NCBI GenBank assembly: GCA_033761915.1
Contig: JANRMC010000156.1
Span: forward strand, 6,988-70,987
DNA length: 64,000 bases
Reading direction: 5' to 3'
Source of the DNA: JACMLD01 sp033761915
Lineage (GTDB): Bacteria > Bacteroidota > Bacteroidia > Chitinophagales > Chitinophagaceae
The position numbers were made by a program, and so were the translations under genes. Positions 8,882-17,385 of the stretch are shown in pieces. The number at the start of each line of letters is the position of its first letter. The stretch's first letter is position 1. Below the pieces are notes generated by a model that had not been told where the DNA came from, did not search any database, and saw only the letters and a list, made by a program, of their open reading frames with translations.

Positions 8882-9886
8882 TCACTGCAACTTCAGCACC
8901 TCCGTTAAATACTTTTCAATTTCTCTTTGCACCCCTTCATAATCTTTAGACTTTATTGGCGAACCCAGCACATGATCTCCGGTATGGGGCATGGCCTGTT
9001 TTCTTTTTAAAGCAGTATTAGTGCCCAGTTGGTCAAACATTTCTAACATGGCATCTACTTTTACCACGCTATCCTGGTGCATAGCATCTTTATAATAATA
9101 CAGCATTAATGTGGGTTGCTGTATGCTTTTAAATGTTTCGGCTGTCATGGCCGTTTCCAGCATTTCCTGCAGGGCCACGGTGGCTTTTAATGTGTAATGG
9201 TGGTTCCAGTATTGTTTATAAACTCCACGGGTATCTTTAGCAGTTACATAATCATCGCCGGTAACCAGTTTGGCAATTTGTAAACCCCAAGGGTTGTTTA
9301 ATAAATAAGCTTTATCGTTATTAATAGCAATGTTGGGAGAAAGCAATACCAGTGCCGCCACATCATTTGGATAAGCTGCCGCCAATTGCAATGCATTGGT
9401 GCCGCCGGTAGATGTGCCCATTAAAATTACTTTATCGCCCAGTTGTTTTCCAATGGCCAATGCTTCTTTAGCACTGTTCCAATATTTTTCTGGTGTTAAG
9501 TTAGCCAGTGGCTCTGTGGTATCTATACCATGTTCTGCCAGGCGAGATAAATAAAGGTTACAACCAAAACGTTTGGCAATATTGCGATGCACCGGGTTGC
9601 CTTCTTCCTGGCTGGCAGAAAAACCGTGCAGGTATACAATGGCATACGGCGTTTTGTTTTTTAAGCTATCGTTGCTCCAAACAATGCGGGCTTCATTATC
9701 GGGCTTCAGCCGGTGCGCCGCTTCATTGTTTTTAACGTACGCTTCTAAAGAAGTGATGGCAGCCGGCACCACCGGCCACTCTTTACCATAAACCGGCGTG
9801 CTGGGGTTGGGCCCCACCAGGTATAATAATATCAGTAGGGCATTTATAACAAATAAAACCTTCAACAGTTTTTTGGTAACACGCAT
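8882..9886 (-). CDS. Alpha/beta hydrolase, probable membrane-anchored esterase
   Basis: A 334-residue protein with an N-terminal hydrophobic anchor (LLKVLFVINALLILLYLVG) and an alpha/beta-hydrolase fold. The oxyanion strand is YLHGFSAS (about 85-92), the nucleophile elbow is GTSTGG with Ser159, and the C-terminal His is in MPHTGDHVLGS. The catalytic domain is probably periplasmic. The lack of a distinctive subfamily motif prevents naming a substrate. It is divergent from rpiB, with repeat R3 in the gap. Confidence 0.85.
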   Translation of the reverse strand: MRVTKKLLKVLFVINALLILLYLVGPNPSTPVYGKEWPVVPAAITSLEAYVKNNEAAHRLKPDNEARIVWSNDSLKNKTPYAIVYLHGFSASQEEGNPVHRNIAKRFGCNLYLSRLAEHGIDTTEPLANLTPEKYWNSAKEALAIGKQLGDKVILMGTSTGGTNALQLAAAYPNDVAALVLLSPNIAINNDKAYLLNNPWGLQIAKLVTGDDYVTAKDTRGVYKQYWNHHYTLKATVALQEMLETAMTAETFKSIQQPTLMLYYYKDAMHQDSVVKVDAMLEMFDQLGTNTALKRKQAMPHTGDHVLGSPIKSKDYEGVQREIEKYLTEVLKLQ

Positions 9887-9929
9887 GCTATATTTTTTAC
9901 TGAAGCTATGAAATTTTATTATTTTTTAT

Positions 9930-10114
9930 GTTACCGGCATTTCATCTCCGGTTAAGCAACGTTCCGCCTTAAGAGCCGGACATGTTAACTATGGTAAAAG
10001 TTATTAGGCCTAAGGTTTAAGACCCACACCCTATACCTTTTAGCTTATGCCATTTCTTCTGCTGAAGTGTGCGACGCAACAACCGATGCTATGAAACACA
10101 AAAGCTGGTAACAT
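9930..10114. repeat. Intergenic repeat copy R3 (full length, inverted, variant left arm)
   Basis: A full copy in the orientation opposite to R1. The right side reads AAGTGTGCGACGCAAC ending at 10080 and the outer arm CTGGTAACATAAAA follows. The left inner end is not the usual GTTGCGTCGCAC but the variant GTTCCGCCTTAAGAGCCGGA from 9961, preceded by GTTACCGGCA at 9930. It fills most of the gap between the esterase and rpiB promoters. Confidence 0.8.
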
Positions 10115-10167
10115 AAAATTTTCTCCTTTGGCCCAAATACCGATTTTTGCAGTATAAACAACAAACA

Positions 10168-10617
10168 ATGGCAGTATTTGATGTAAGTAAAGGCATAGCA
10201 ATAGGGTGCGACCACGCAGGGTTTGATTATAAAACACAACTGGTGCCCTGGTTAAATGCCAAGGGTATACAGGTGCATGATTTTGGCGTGTATGAAAACA
10301 AATCGGTTGACTACCCCGATTATGCCCACCCCACTGCCATGGCTGTAGAAGAAGGTAAAGCCGCTTTTGGTATTTTATTATGCGGCAGTGCCAATGGTGT
10401 TTGTATGACGGCTAATAAGCACCAGGGCATACGTGCGGGTTTAAGTTTTATGACTGATGTGGCCCGCCTCATCCGCCTGCACAACGATGCTAATATTATT
10501 TGTATACCGGCCCGCTTTGTATCGTTAGAGCTGGCCAAAGAAATGATAGAAATTTTTATGAACACCGCTTTTGAAGGTGGCCGCCACCAAAACAGGGTAA
10601 ATAAAATTGCCTGTTAA
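10168..10617 (+). CDS. rpiB: Ribose-5-phosphate isomerase B
   Basis: The product has 149 residues from the ATG at 10168; a longer in-frame TTG start overlaps a GATTTTTG promoter-like box at 10142-10149. RpiB hallmarks are IAIGCDHAGFDYK at the N terminus, SVDYPDYAH, the catalytic-Cys segment LLCGSANGVCMTANK, and GIRAGL. The enzyme interconverts ribose 5-phosphate and ribulose 5-phosphate in the cytoplasmic pentose phosphate pathway. A strong terminator follows at 10642, so it is probably monocistronic. Confidence 0.93.
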   Translation: MAVFDVSKGIAIGCDHAGFDYKTQLVPWLNAKGIQVHDFGVYENKSVDYPDYAHPTAMAVEEGKAAFGILLCGSANGVCMTANKHQGIRAGLSFMTDVARLIRLHNDANIICIPARFVSLELAKEMIEIFMNTAFEGGRHQNRVNKIAC

Positions 10618-10641
10618 TGGTATATACAGCTAATTGCTATA

Positions 10642-10670
10642 AAACCCCGCCAAGGCGGGGTTTGTTTTTT
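10642..10670 (+). terminator. Rho-independent terminator after rpiB
   Basis: AAACCCCGCC and GGCGGGGTTT form a GC-rich stem with a two-base spacer, followed by a T-rich tract. It lies 25 bp after the rpiB stop. Confidence 0.85.
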
Positions 10671-10802
10671 TACGAATAGGGACATGGTATTTATACGAAA
10701 TAAGGGGCTAATTAATTTTTTTTAAAAAGTTTTAAACTTTTAAATGCGCAACGCTTCTCATATACGTTATTCATTTAAACAAAAAATAAAAAACCCTTTG
10801 TT

Positions 10803-11255
10803 ATGAAAAGTGCCCGTTTAATTAAAGCCACCATTTTAGGAGCCACTATTTTATTTGCTGCTGTTAGCGCTGAAGCACAAGACACTAAAGTTAGTCCGCC
10901 CGTTAAAAAAGAAGTAAGAGACCGTGTAGAGGATAAGAGAGATAAGAAAGAAGATGTGCGTGATAAACGTGAGAATGTGCGTGACCGCAAAGAAAACCGC
11001 CGCGACCGCAGGGAAGATGTAAGAGATAAAGCAGAAGACAAGCGTGATGCCCGTGAAGATGTACGGGATGCCCAACACGATGGTGGCCGCCGCGATAAAA
11101 TTGAAGACAAACGTGATGCCCGCGAAGATGTAAGGGACGCCAAAGAAGATAAGCGTGACAAACGTGAAGACGTAAGAGACCGTAAAGAAAATAAAAGAGA
11201 CAGAAAAGAAAATGTGCGTGACCATAAAGAAGACAAAAGAGACAGAAAGCATTAA
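10803..11255 (+). CDS. Exported protein made of charged heptad repeats
   Basis: A 150-residue protein with a signal peptide (MKSARLIKATILGATILF, cleavage near AEAQ). The rest is about fifteen near-perfect seven-residue units of the form E(D/N)xRDxx, for example EDVRDKR, ENVRDRK and EDKRDAR, with one break at HDGGRRDKI. Such alternating acid/base heptads predict a long single alpha-helix or coiled coil. I recognise no known family function; related charged-repeat exported proteins occur in Bacteroidota. It is a single gene between two strong terminators. Long antisense reading frames here are by-products of the repeats. Confidence 0.75.
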   Translation: MKSARLIKATILGATILFAAVSAEAQDTKVSPPVKKEVRDRVEDKRDKKEDVRDKRENVRDRKENRRDRREDVRDKAEDKRDAREDVRDAQHDGGRRDKIEDKRDAREDVRDAKEDKRDKREDVRDRKENKRDRKENVRDHKEDKRDRKH

Positions 11256-11276
11256 TTTTTAAGCCTGCAATAAATA

Positions 11277-11310
11277 AAGAAGGTGGCCATTGGCCACCTT
11301 CTTTATTTTG
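11277..11310. terminator. Bidirectional terminator
   Basis: AAAGAAGGTGGCCA and TGGCCACCTTCTTT form a perfect 14-bp inverted repeat with A-rich and T-rich flanks. It sits between the heptad-repeat gene and the convergent LTA-synthase-like gene, touching the latter's stop codon, and can serve both strands. Confidence 0.85.
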
Positions 11311-13411
11311 ATGTATACTTTTGATGCCGTATCATCCAATCGGCACATTGGTAATAAGCAATGGCTTTTTTACGCAGGGCAGAATCCATAGCAATGGCAG
11401 TTGCCTGGCCGGTGGTAAAATCTGGCAATAGCATTTCTGCTTTTCTTACAGGGCTTAACACCACCATTTTTTGCTGGGCAATATAACCAAGCCCCTGGTA
11501 GGTGCTTACAAAAGCTTTTTCTTGTGTGGTGTCTCTAACAAAAATATCCTGCCCCAAAAATTTAGAAGTATAATCCATTTTTAATAAACCCAGAATGGTA
11601 GGGGCCATATCCATTTGTGCAGTAAGGCGGGTATATTGTTGTGGGGCTATTAAACCCGGTGCATAAATCATACAGGGTATGTGGTAAGAAGGTATGGGCA
11701 ATTTTACTTTGCCCGAAGTGCTGGCACAATGGTCTGCAATAATTACAAAAATGGTGTTTTTAAACCAGGCGGTTTGTTTTGCTTCACGTATAAATTTACC
11801 AATCGCATAATCGGTATATTTTACGGCACCGCCCCTTCTCTGTTCTGTAGGTGGTATATCAATCCTTCCTTCGGGGTAGGTATAGGGCCGGTGGTTAGAA
11901 ACCGTCATTATATGTGCAAAGAAGGGTTGTTGTTTGTTATTAACAGCATTCAGGTTTTTTATGGCCAGTGTAAACAAATCTTCATCGGCCACGCCCCAGA
12001 TATTTGCATAATGTACTTCAGCGTCGGCCAAAGCAGTGCGGTCAATTACCGTATACCCGTTATTGCCAAAATAATAACTCATATTATCAAAATAGCCATA
12101 ACCACCATACATATAATAAGTAGCATAGCCCTTGCTTTTAAACACACTGCCTAAAGAAAAAAGATGTTCGTTGTGTGGCCGTTTTACAATACTCTGGCCC
12201 GGAGAAGGCGGTAAAGAAAGTGAAAGCGCCTCCAGGCCCCTTACCGTTCGGGTGCCGGAAGAATACATGCTTCTGAAAAACAAACTTTCCTTGGCAAGGC
12301 TATCAAGATTTGGGGTAATATTTTCTGTGCCGCCAAAAGCTGCCATAAAATCGGCACTCAGGCTTTCTACACTTATTAAAACAACGTTCAGTTTTTTTTC
12401 TTCTTCTTTATAGTTAATGCTGCGTTCAATATTAAATACATCGTCAGAAACAAAACTGCTTACAGAGTCTTTTAATTGCTGCCGCAATGTGCTGAAGGCT
12501 TCCTGCAAGGGTAGTGTCTGATAGAATTTTTCATATTCCAGCTCATTGCTCTGAAAGGCAAGGGCAAATTCGTAAATACCATTTCCGGCCAGTTCATTAG
12601 CCACTTCATTATTACTAAAGCGTCTTAGGTTGGCACCAATAAGCCAGCTGCCTGCTACTGGTAATGCAAATAAAATGAACGCCACCAGGCTGCGGCTTTT
12701 AAAACTCTGTACAGATTGTAAAGAATCATTCATTGCTTTACGCAACAACCAAACAACAATAGCCGTAAAACCCAGCACGGCAGTTACTATCCAAAATACC
12801 GGGTAACTTTCTTTTATATTACCCACCACTTCATTAGTATATACCAGGTAGTCTACTGCAATAAAATTATAACGGGTGGTAAACTCATCCCAAAAAAACC
12901 ATTCGCTGATGGCATTAAATAATAATAGAAAAACCGTAATGGCAACATCCACCACCAATACCACTTTGCGCCATTTGTTTTTTGTTGCCGGGGTGCTGTA
13001 CAATAAAAACAGGTAAAGCAAAAAGCGAAGCAGAAAAAAACCAGCCACCGCCCAATGCAGTTTTTTATCAAAGTCTTTTGGAATAATAAAATTGGTAAAA
13101 GCAGCAATGCCTATAAGCACTATAAAAAAAACAACGGCCCACCATTTTTCTTTTTGCCGGTACATGGTGTTATTTAAAAACCATAAATGCCAGATTAACG
13201 GCACCAGCACAAAACAGGCAATAATAAAATCATATACCAGGCCAATAGCAAAAACACCCAGCAGGTTTTTAAAATCCCAGTCAAACAGTAGTGGCCTTGT
13301 TAGCAGTAGTACCAGCCTGGTACTGGTAAACAATAAAACACTAAATGCTATTAAATAAAAAACAACAGCAAAACGGCTTTTATTAATAAACCCGGCAAGC
13401 TTTTTAAACAT
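11303..13411 (-). CDS. LTA synthase-like membrane sulfatase/phosphotransferase
   Basis: The protein has 702 residues from the ATG at 13411; longer in-frame starts run through the upstream terminator. The first half has several membrane helices (for example FAVVFYLIAFSVLLF and VFLLLFNAISEWFF). The second half is a sulfatase-fold domain: VVLISVESLSADFMA at the first metal site, SSGTRTVRGLEA with the catalytic Thr position, and FVIIADHCAST near the C terminus. Gram-positive LtaS makes lipoteichoic acid; Gram-negative relatives transfer phosphoglycerol or phosphoethanolamine to surface glycans, which is the likelier role here. Confidence 0.85.
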   Translation of the reverse strand: MFKKLAGFINKSRFAVVFYLIAFSVLLFTSTRLVLLLTRPLLFDWDFKNLLGVFAIGLVYDFIIACFVLVPLIWHLWFLNNTMYRQKEKWWAVVFFIVLIGIAAFTNFIIPKDFDKKLHWAVAGFFLLRFLLYLFLLYSTPATKNKWRKVVLVVDVAITVFLLLFNAISEWFFWDEFTTRYNFIAVDYLVYTNEVVGNIKESYPVFWIVTAVLGFTAIVVWLLRKAMNDSLQSVQSFKSRSLVAFILFALPVAGSWLIGANLRRFSNNEVANELAGNGIYEFALAFQSNELEYEKFYQTLPLQEAFSTLRQQLKDSVSSFVSDDVFNIERSINYKEEEKKLNVVLISVESLSADFMAAFGGTENITPNLDSLAKESLFFRSMYSSGTRTVRGLEALSLSLPPSPGQSIVKRPHNEHLFSLGSVFKSKGYATYYMYGGYGYFDNMSYYFGNNGYTVIDRTALADAEVHYANIWGVADEDLFTLAIKNLNAVNNKQQPFFAHIMTVSNHRPYTYPEGRIDIPPTEQRRGGAVKYTDYAIGKFIREAKQTAWFKNTIFVIIADHCASTSGKVKLPIPSYHIPCMIYAPGLIAPQQYTRLTAQMDMAPTILGLLKMDYTSKFLGQDIFVRDTTQEKAFVSTYQGLGYIAQQKMVVLSPVRKAEMLLPDFTTGQATAIAMDSALRKKAIAYYQCADWMIRHQKYTSK

Positions 13412-13440
13412 ATATTTCTTTATAAAAATTAGCAAGCAAC

Positions 13441-13477
13441 AAAAAACCCCTGCTGTTGGCAGGGGTTGCATTTTTTT
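13441..13477 (-). terminator. Terminator of the deoxyhypusine synthase-like gene
   Basis: AACCCCTGC and GCAGGGGTT form a 9-bp stem with a five-base loop; on the minus strand it ends in a run of T. It separates the deoxyhypusine synthase-like gene from the LTA-synthase-like gene. Confidence 0.8.
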
Positions 13478-14450
13478 ACCATCCCAGTATCCATGCAAAC
13501 ATAAGTGGTGCCACTATGGTAGCATCACTTTCTACAATAAACTTGGGGGTGTGTATGTCTAACTTACCCCAGGTAATTTTTTCGTTGGGCACAGCACCGC
13601 TGTAAGAACCAAAAGAAGTGGTGCTGTCAGATATCTGGCAGAAGTAACTCCAGAATGGTACATCGTGCCACTCCAGGTCCTGGTACATCATGGGTACCAC
13701 GCAAATCGGAAAGTCTCCGGCAATACCGCCACCAATCTGAAAGAAGCCCACGCCTTTACCACCCGAGTTCTGGCGATACCAATCGGCCAGCCACACCATA
13801 TATTCAATACCGCTTTTAACAGTGCTGGCTTTTAATTCTCCTTTAATAACATAGCTGGCAAAAATATTACCGGTGGTACTGTCCTCCCAACCCGGCACCA
13901 CAATCGGAATATTTTTTTCTGCTGCAGCTACAATCCAGCTATCCTTGGGGTCTATTTCATAATACTGTTTCAAATCTCCGCTTAAAACGGTTTTGTATAA
14001 AAACTCATGCGGAAAGTAACGTTCTCCTTTTGCTTCTGCTTCCACCCACTGCTGATGCAGGTGTTTTTGTAAACGGCGGAACGCTTCTTCTTCCGGAATG
14101 CAGGTATCTGTAACGCGGTTGTAATGATTTTCTAACAAATCCCACTCTTCCTGCGGTGTTAAATCTCTGTAGTTAGGTACTCTTTTATAATGAGAGTGTG
14201 CCACCAGGTTCATTACATCTTCTTCCAGGTTAGCACCGGTGCAACTGATAATTTGTACTTTATCCTGCCGTATCATTTCAGCCAAACTTAAACCCAACTC
14301 TGCGGTACTCATAGCACCCGCCAATGTAATCATCATTTTACCACCTTCTGCCAAATGCGTTTCATATCCTTTTGCTGCATCCATTAAAGCCGCCGCATTA
14401 AAATGGCGGTAATGATGCTGTATGTACTGAGAAACCGGTCCTTTGCTCAT
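13476..14450 (-). CDS. Deoxyhypusine synthase family protein
   Basis: A 324-residue protein from the ATG at 14450 (MSKGPVSQYIQHHYRHFNA). It has the NAD-binding segments of the family (MITLAGAMSTAELG, ISCTGANLEEDV), the central NIPIVVPGWEDSTTGN, and ITWGKLDIHT near the C terminus; the Lys of WGK (296) aligns with the catalytic Lys of eukaryotic deoxyhypusine synthase. Bacteria lack eIF5A, so bacterial members are expected to act on small polyamines or related substrates; the reaction here is not established. A hairpin terminator follows it, and repeat R4 separates it from psd. Confidence 0.85.
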   Translation of the reverse strand: MSKGPVSQYIQHHYRHFNAAALMDAAKGYETHLAEGGKMMITLAGAMSTAELGLSLAEMIRQDKVQIISCTGANLEEDVMNLVAHSHYKRVPNYRDLTPQEEWDLLENHYNRVTDTCIPEEEAFRRLQKHLHQQWVEAEAKGERYFPHEFLYKTVLSGDLKQYYEIDPKDSWIVAAAEKNIPIVVPGWEDSTTGNIFASYVIKGELKASTVKSGIEYMVWLADWYRQNSGGKGVGFFQIGGGIAGDFPICVVPMMYQDLEWHDVPFWSYFCQISDSTTSFGSYSGAVPNEKITWGKLDIHTPKFIVESDATIVAPLMFAWILGW

Positions 14451-14542
14451 ACTATTGGTTTTAGCCCGCAAAAATAATATAAATGATGGGTACTGCTTAA
14501 AAATTATAGGTTAACTATTAGCCCGGGTTATTAAGTTTTTTT

Positions 14543-14706
14543 GGTAACCGGCAGCGGTTCTTTGGGCAACAGTTGTTGCGTCGCACACTTGAACAGTACT
14601 TGGTTTATGGTACTGCTATGGACTATTAACTATTGACCATGGACATACCTTAGCACAAGTGTGCGACGCAACCGGTGCCGCGCAGAATTACTAAAGCTGG
14701 TAACAT
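14543..14706. repeat. Intergenic repeat copy R4 (full length, different interior)
   Basis: Inner ends are GTTGCGTCGCAC at 14575-14586 and GTGCGACGCAAC at 14661-14672; outer arms are GGTAACCGGCAG and AGCTGGTAACATAAA. The interior differs from R1: it carries a separate pair, TGGACTATTAA near TATTGACCATGG, instead of the GGTATAGGG stem. It lies in the divergent gap before psd, ending about 20 bp before the psd -7 box. Confidence 0.8.
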
Positions 14707-14724
14707 AAACTCTTTTTATTACCT

Positions 14725-14732
14725 TATTTTTG
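14725..14732 (+). promoter_or_regulatory. Putative -7 promoter box of psd
   Basis: TATTTTTG matches TAnnTTTG and lies 17 nt before the psd start. The expected -33 region falls on the outer arm of repeat R4 (CTGGTAACATAAAC) and lacks a TTTG. Confidence 0.5.
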
Positions 14733-14749
14733 CGCTTTAAGTAAAACAC

Positions 14750-15412
14750 ATGTACATACACAAAGAAGGTTATAAACCCATTGCCATCAGCGCCATCATT
14801 TTTGGTATCATTAATTTGCTTTCTTTTTATTTTATCAGTTACTCATTGCCCTGGTTAAGCTGGGTAATTTTTATTGGTACGTTTGGTTTACTGTTGTTTA
14901 TTATTTCTTTTTTCAGAATACCCAACCGCCATTTAAGTTTTGATGATAATAAAATTATTGCCCCGGCCGATGGCAAAGTGGTGGTAATAGAAGAAGCGGT
15001 GGATGAAGAATATTTTAAAGAAAAACGCCTGCAGGTTTCTATTTTTATGAGTCCGGCCAATGTGCATGTAAACCGCTACCCGGTTAATGGCAGTGTGGTG
15101 TACAATCAATATCACAAAGGCAAATACCTGGTGGCCTGGAACCCCAAATCTTCAACCGAAAATGAACGCCACTCTGTTGTGTTGCGCCATACCACAACCG
15201 GTAAAGAAATATTGGTAAAACAAATTGCCGGCGCCCTTGCCAAGCGCATTATTAATTATAGCAGCGTAGGGCAAACTGTAAAGCAAAACGAAGAGCTGGG
15301 CTTTATACGTTTTGGCAGCCGTGTAGATGTTTTGTTGCCAGTGGGCACCAAAGTGCATGTACAGTTAAACCAAACCACGCAAGGCGGCGTTACGGTGTTG
15401 GCTTCGTGGTAA
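14750..15412 (+). CDS. psd: Phosphatidylserine decarboxylase family protein
   Basis: A 220-residue protein with two N-terminal hydrophobic segments (AISAIIFGIINLLSFYFISY and WLSWVIFIGTFGLLLFIISF), then the decarboxylase domain: IIAPADGKVVVIEE, SIFMSPANVHVNRYPVNG, and the self-cleavage region FIRFGSRVD, whose Gly-Ser pair would give the pyruvoyl group. This is the short membrane-linked form common in Bacteroidota. It makes phosphatidylethanolamine from phosphatidylserine at the inner membrane. No phosphatidylserine synthase gene is adjacent. It converges with the lamin-tail gene. Confidence 0.9.
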   Translation: MYIHKEGYKPIAISAIIFGIINLLSFYFISYSLPWLSWVIFIGTFGLLLFIISFFRIPNRHLSFDDNKIIAPADGKVVVIEEAVDEEYFKEKRLQVSIFMSPANVHVNRYPVNGSVVYNQYHKGKYLVAWNPKSSTENERHSVVLRHTTTGKEILVKQIAGALAKRIINYSSVGQTVKQNEELGFIRFGSRVDVLLPVGTKVHVQLNQTTQGGVTVLASW

Positions 15413-15424
15413 GCACAATGCGGC

Positions 15425-17155
15425 TTAAAACCTTCTTGCCAGCGTAATACTGTTTTTAAATTTTTGTGTTTTGCCGTTTAAGGCAAAAACTTCTGTAAGC
15501 ACTACATAAGTGCCAATGGGCAGCTTTTGGTTGTTTTCATCCAACCCATCCCACGGGTAGCTGCCTTTTAAACCACATAAAGCATTGCGGGTTAAAAATT
15601 TTACCGGTTTGCCCTGGGCATTGTATATGGTAATGTTGCACACAAAACCCGGGCTGTTAAACTGGTAATTAATAAAAGCATTATCATCAAAGCCATCGTT
15701 ATCTGGTGAGAAAACGGCGGGGGTAATGGTTATACTGCCCGTTGCTATTGCCGCAGCCTTGTATTGAGAGTTTTGATAACCGGGTGTGCCATAACCGGCA
15801 CTGGTGGCAGCACTGTGCCAGTTGCCCGCATCTGTGGTGGGGTTATTATAGTTAATGCGTTCTAAAGCTACGCCCTCGTTATTATCAATCAGTTTAAAAT
15901 GCCATTTTTCATCATAACGCAACTCATCCGTAATTTTTCCCTGTGCATTTAAAACTACGGCAATGCCTTTATCATCGGGGTAAGAAGGCATTGCGGGTAA
16001 TACAATAATAGTAGCCGCGTCTTTAACCAGGTATTGTTGTTGCAATATTGCAGCATCTTCTGTAAGCACTATATACTGCTGCGGAAATAATAAATAGTCT
16101 TCTGTGCTAACCTGCTTTACGCTGCCAATAACGCCGCTGCTGTTTCGGTTGGCTATATAAATATCTTTCAGGTTAATAATTTTTACAGAGCGGTTATACA
16201 GTTCTAAATAATCAACCCCATCGGGCTTGGGGTTAAATAAAATTTCGTTGATCACCACCTCAAAACTATCCGCTGCTGTAGCCCAGCCAGCTTGTGCTGT
16301 ATTATAAATACCAATAGTGTTGCCTACGCAATCGGTAACACCATTCACCGTTACTTTATACGCCTTGTTGCGGGGTATAGCGGCATTCAGTTTTAATACA
16401 ACCCGGTCGTACATTGGTGGCAAAGCCACAATATTGTTGTTAATAACAATGCCATCGCTTATTTGATAGTTGGCGGGCACTACTGCTTTTACACTGTCTA
16501 AAGACTCATTAAAAACAAGGGTTATGGTTACGCTGTCTGTGGCAAATGCTCTTGCTAAGGCGGGTGTTGTATTGTCTTTATTAATACCATCAGCCGAATT
16601 TTTTTTACCGGGTGTGCCGCCTTTGGGGTCTTCACTGGCTTTCCAGTTAGCGGCACCGGTGCAGGGGTTTTTGGTATCTATCATTTCTAAAGACCAGCCA
16701 CCATCGCTTTTAACAGCATTATTATACCAAGCTTTAATATATGTCACGGCATGTATAGTGCTGCCTTGCGGAGAACGCAGGTATACAATATCCCCATCAT
16801 TATCTAAAGAAGGAAAATTGCTTACGCCAATGGTAGTGCCAAAAGCCGACAATGCTGTTGCAGCGCTGTTGGTGCAAATGGCCACACTGCTATCTGGCTG
16901 TAATATAAAACTGGTAGTAATGGTGGCGGTGCTGCTGCCATCGCTTATTTTCCAGCCGTTTAAGTTTATAGGCAAATTGGTGGTATTGCGCAATTCAATA
17001 TACTCTGTGTTGGGTAATGCCACCACCGGCAATGGGTCGGCCATCACTTCACTAATGACGATTGCATAGCGCTGCACCGGTTGTGAAAAACAAAGCAGCC
17101 GTAGCAGCACTGCAACTACCGTTAGTTTAAGGTTCAATGATTTTTTTATCTGCAT
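15425..17155 (-). CDS. Exported lamin-tail domain protein with C-terminal gliding/FlgD-like domain
   Basis: A 576-residue protein starting with a signal peptide (LKLTVVAVLLRLLCFSQ). A first lamin-tail domain covers about residues 30-190 (VISEVMADPLP, EYIELRNTT, DNDGDIVYL), followed by an Ig-like segment and a second lamin-tail domain (VVINEILFNPKPDGVDYLELYN). The C terminus (ITPAVFSPDNDGFDD, then YNAQGKPVKFL and YPWDGLDENN) resembles the gliding-motility/FlgD-like repeat seen on exported Bacteroidota proteins. A role in surface binding or secretion is inference; no enzyme domain is visible. Confidence 0.82.
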   Translation of the reverse strand: MQIKKSLNLKLTVVAVLLRLLCFSQPVQRYAIVISEVMADPLPVVALPNTEYIELRNTTNLPINLNGWKISDGSSTATITTSFILQPDSSVAICTNSAATALSAFGTTIGVSNFPSLDNDGDIVYLRSPQGSTIHAVTYIKAWYNNAVKSDGGWSLEMIDTKNPCTGAANWKASEDPKGGTPGKKNSADGINKDNTTPALARAFATDSVTITLVFNESLDSVKAVVPANYQISDGIVINNNIVALPPMYDRVVLKLNAAIPRNKAYKVTVNGVTDCVGNTIGIYNTAQAGWATAADSFEVVINEILFNPKPDGVDYLELYNRSVKIINLKDIYIANRNSSGVIGSVKQVSTEDYLLFPQQYIVLTEDAAILQQQYLVKDAATIIVLPAMPSYPDDKGIAVVLNAQGKITDELRYDEKWHFKLIDNNEGVALERINYNNPTTDAGNWHSAATSAGYGTPGYQNSQYKAAAIATGSITITPAVFSPDNDGFDDNAFINYQFNSPGFVCNITIYNAQGKPVKFLTRNALCGLKGSYPWDGLDENNQKLPIGTYVVLTEVFALNGKTQKFKNSITLARRF

Positions 17156-17179
17156 TCCTCAATAAATCTATCAAATAAT

Positions 17180-17210
17180 TTTGGCATGTAAAGCAGCTAC
17201 TCTATTTTTG
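17180..17210 (+). promoter_or_regulatory. Consensus promoter upstream of the asd leader
   Basis: TTTG at 17180-17183 and TATTTTTG at 17203-17210 are 19 bp apart, a full match to the TTTG-N19-21-TAnnTTTG Bacteroidota consensus. It points towards asd, 195 bp downstream, and is the best promoter match I found in the window. Confidence 0.75.
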
Positions 17211-17218
17211 CCACCGCA

Positions 17219-17275
17219 ATGACAAATAAGAAACATACAAAATGCACCAAGAAACGTTTCCGCAGGGAAGGTTAA
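17219..17275 (+). CDS. Possible 18-residue leader peptide of asd (Lys/Thr-rich)
   Basis: An ATG eight bases after the promoter box opens an 18-codon frame ending in TAA. The peptide contains five Lys and three Thr (MTNKKHTKCTKKRFRREG). Both amino acids are end products of the pathway using Asd. The last codons overlap a GGAAGG segment able to pair with the left arm of the terminator at 17313. This is the layout of an attenuator leader peptide. Translation is not shown, and the ATG would be almost leaderless. Confidence 0.4.
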   Translation: MTNKKHTKCTKKRFRREG

Positions 17276-17385
17276 TAGCATTCTGTATAGTTACTCTATA
17301 AAAAATGTAAAAAGCCTTCCACAACGGAAGGCTTTTTTTATCTGTCAAATTCTATTTATTAACTAAAAACTTCCTGCAAAGGAAG
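17266..17385 (+). promoter_or_regulatory. Candidate transcription attenuator of asd (five alternating segments)
   Basis: Five short complementary segments alternate: GGAAGG (17266-17271), CCTTCC (17315-17320), GGAAGG (17326-17331), CTTCC (17370-17374) and GGAAG (17381-17385). Segments 2 and 3 form the terminator. Segment 1 could pair with 2 to prevent it, and segment 4 can pair with either 3 or 5. The mutually exclusive pairing is read from sequence; its use in regulation is inference. Confidence 0.4.
17313..17339 (+). terminator. Terminator within the asd leader
   Basis: AGCCTTCC and GGAAGGCT form an 8-bp stem with a five-base loop followed by seven T. It lies between a consensus promoter and the asd start codon with no confirmed gene before it, so it either ends a small RNA or acts as an attenuator. 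Confidence 0.8.

Noticed and set aside
10775..11252. Two long minus-strand frames opposite the heptad-repeat gene
   Set aside because: They are Ser/Arg- or Phe/Ile-rich mirror images of a low-complexity gene that has a clear signal peptide on the plus strand.
11303..13411. Classical lipoteichoic acid synthase
   Set aside because: The organism appears Gram-negative, so only the fold and phosphotransferase/sulfatase class are claimed.
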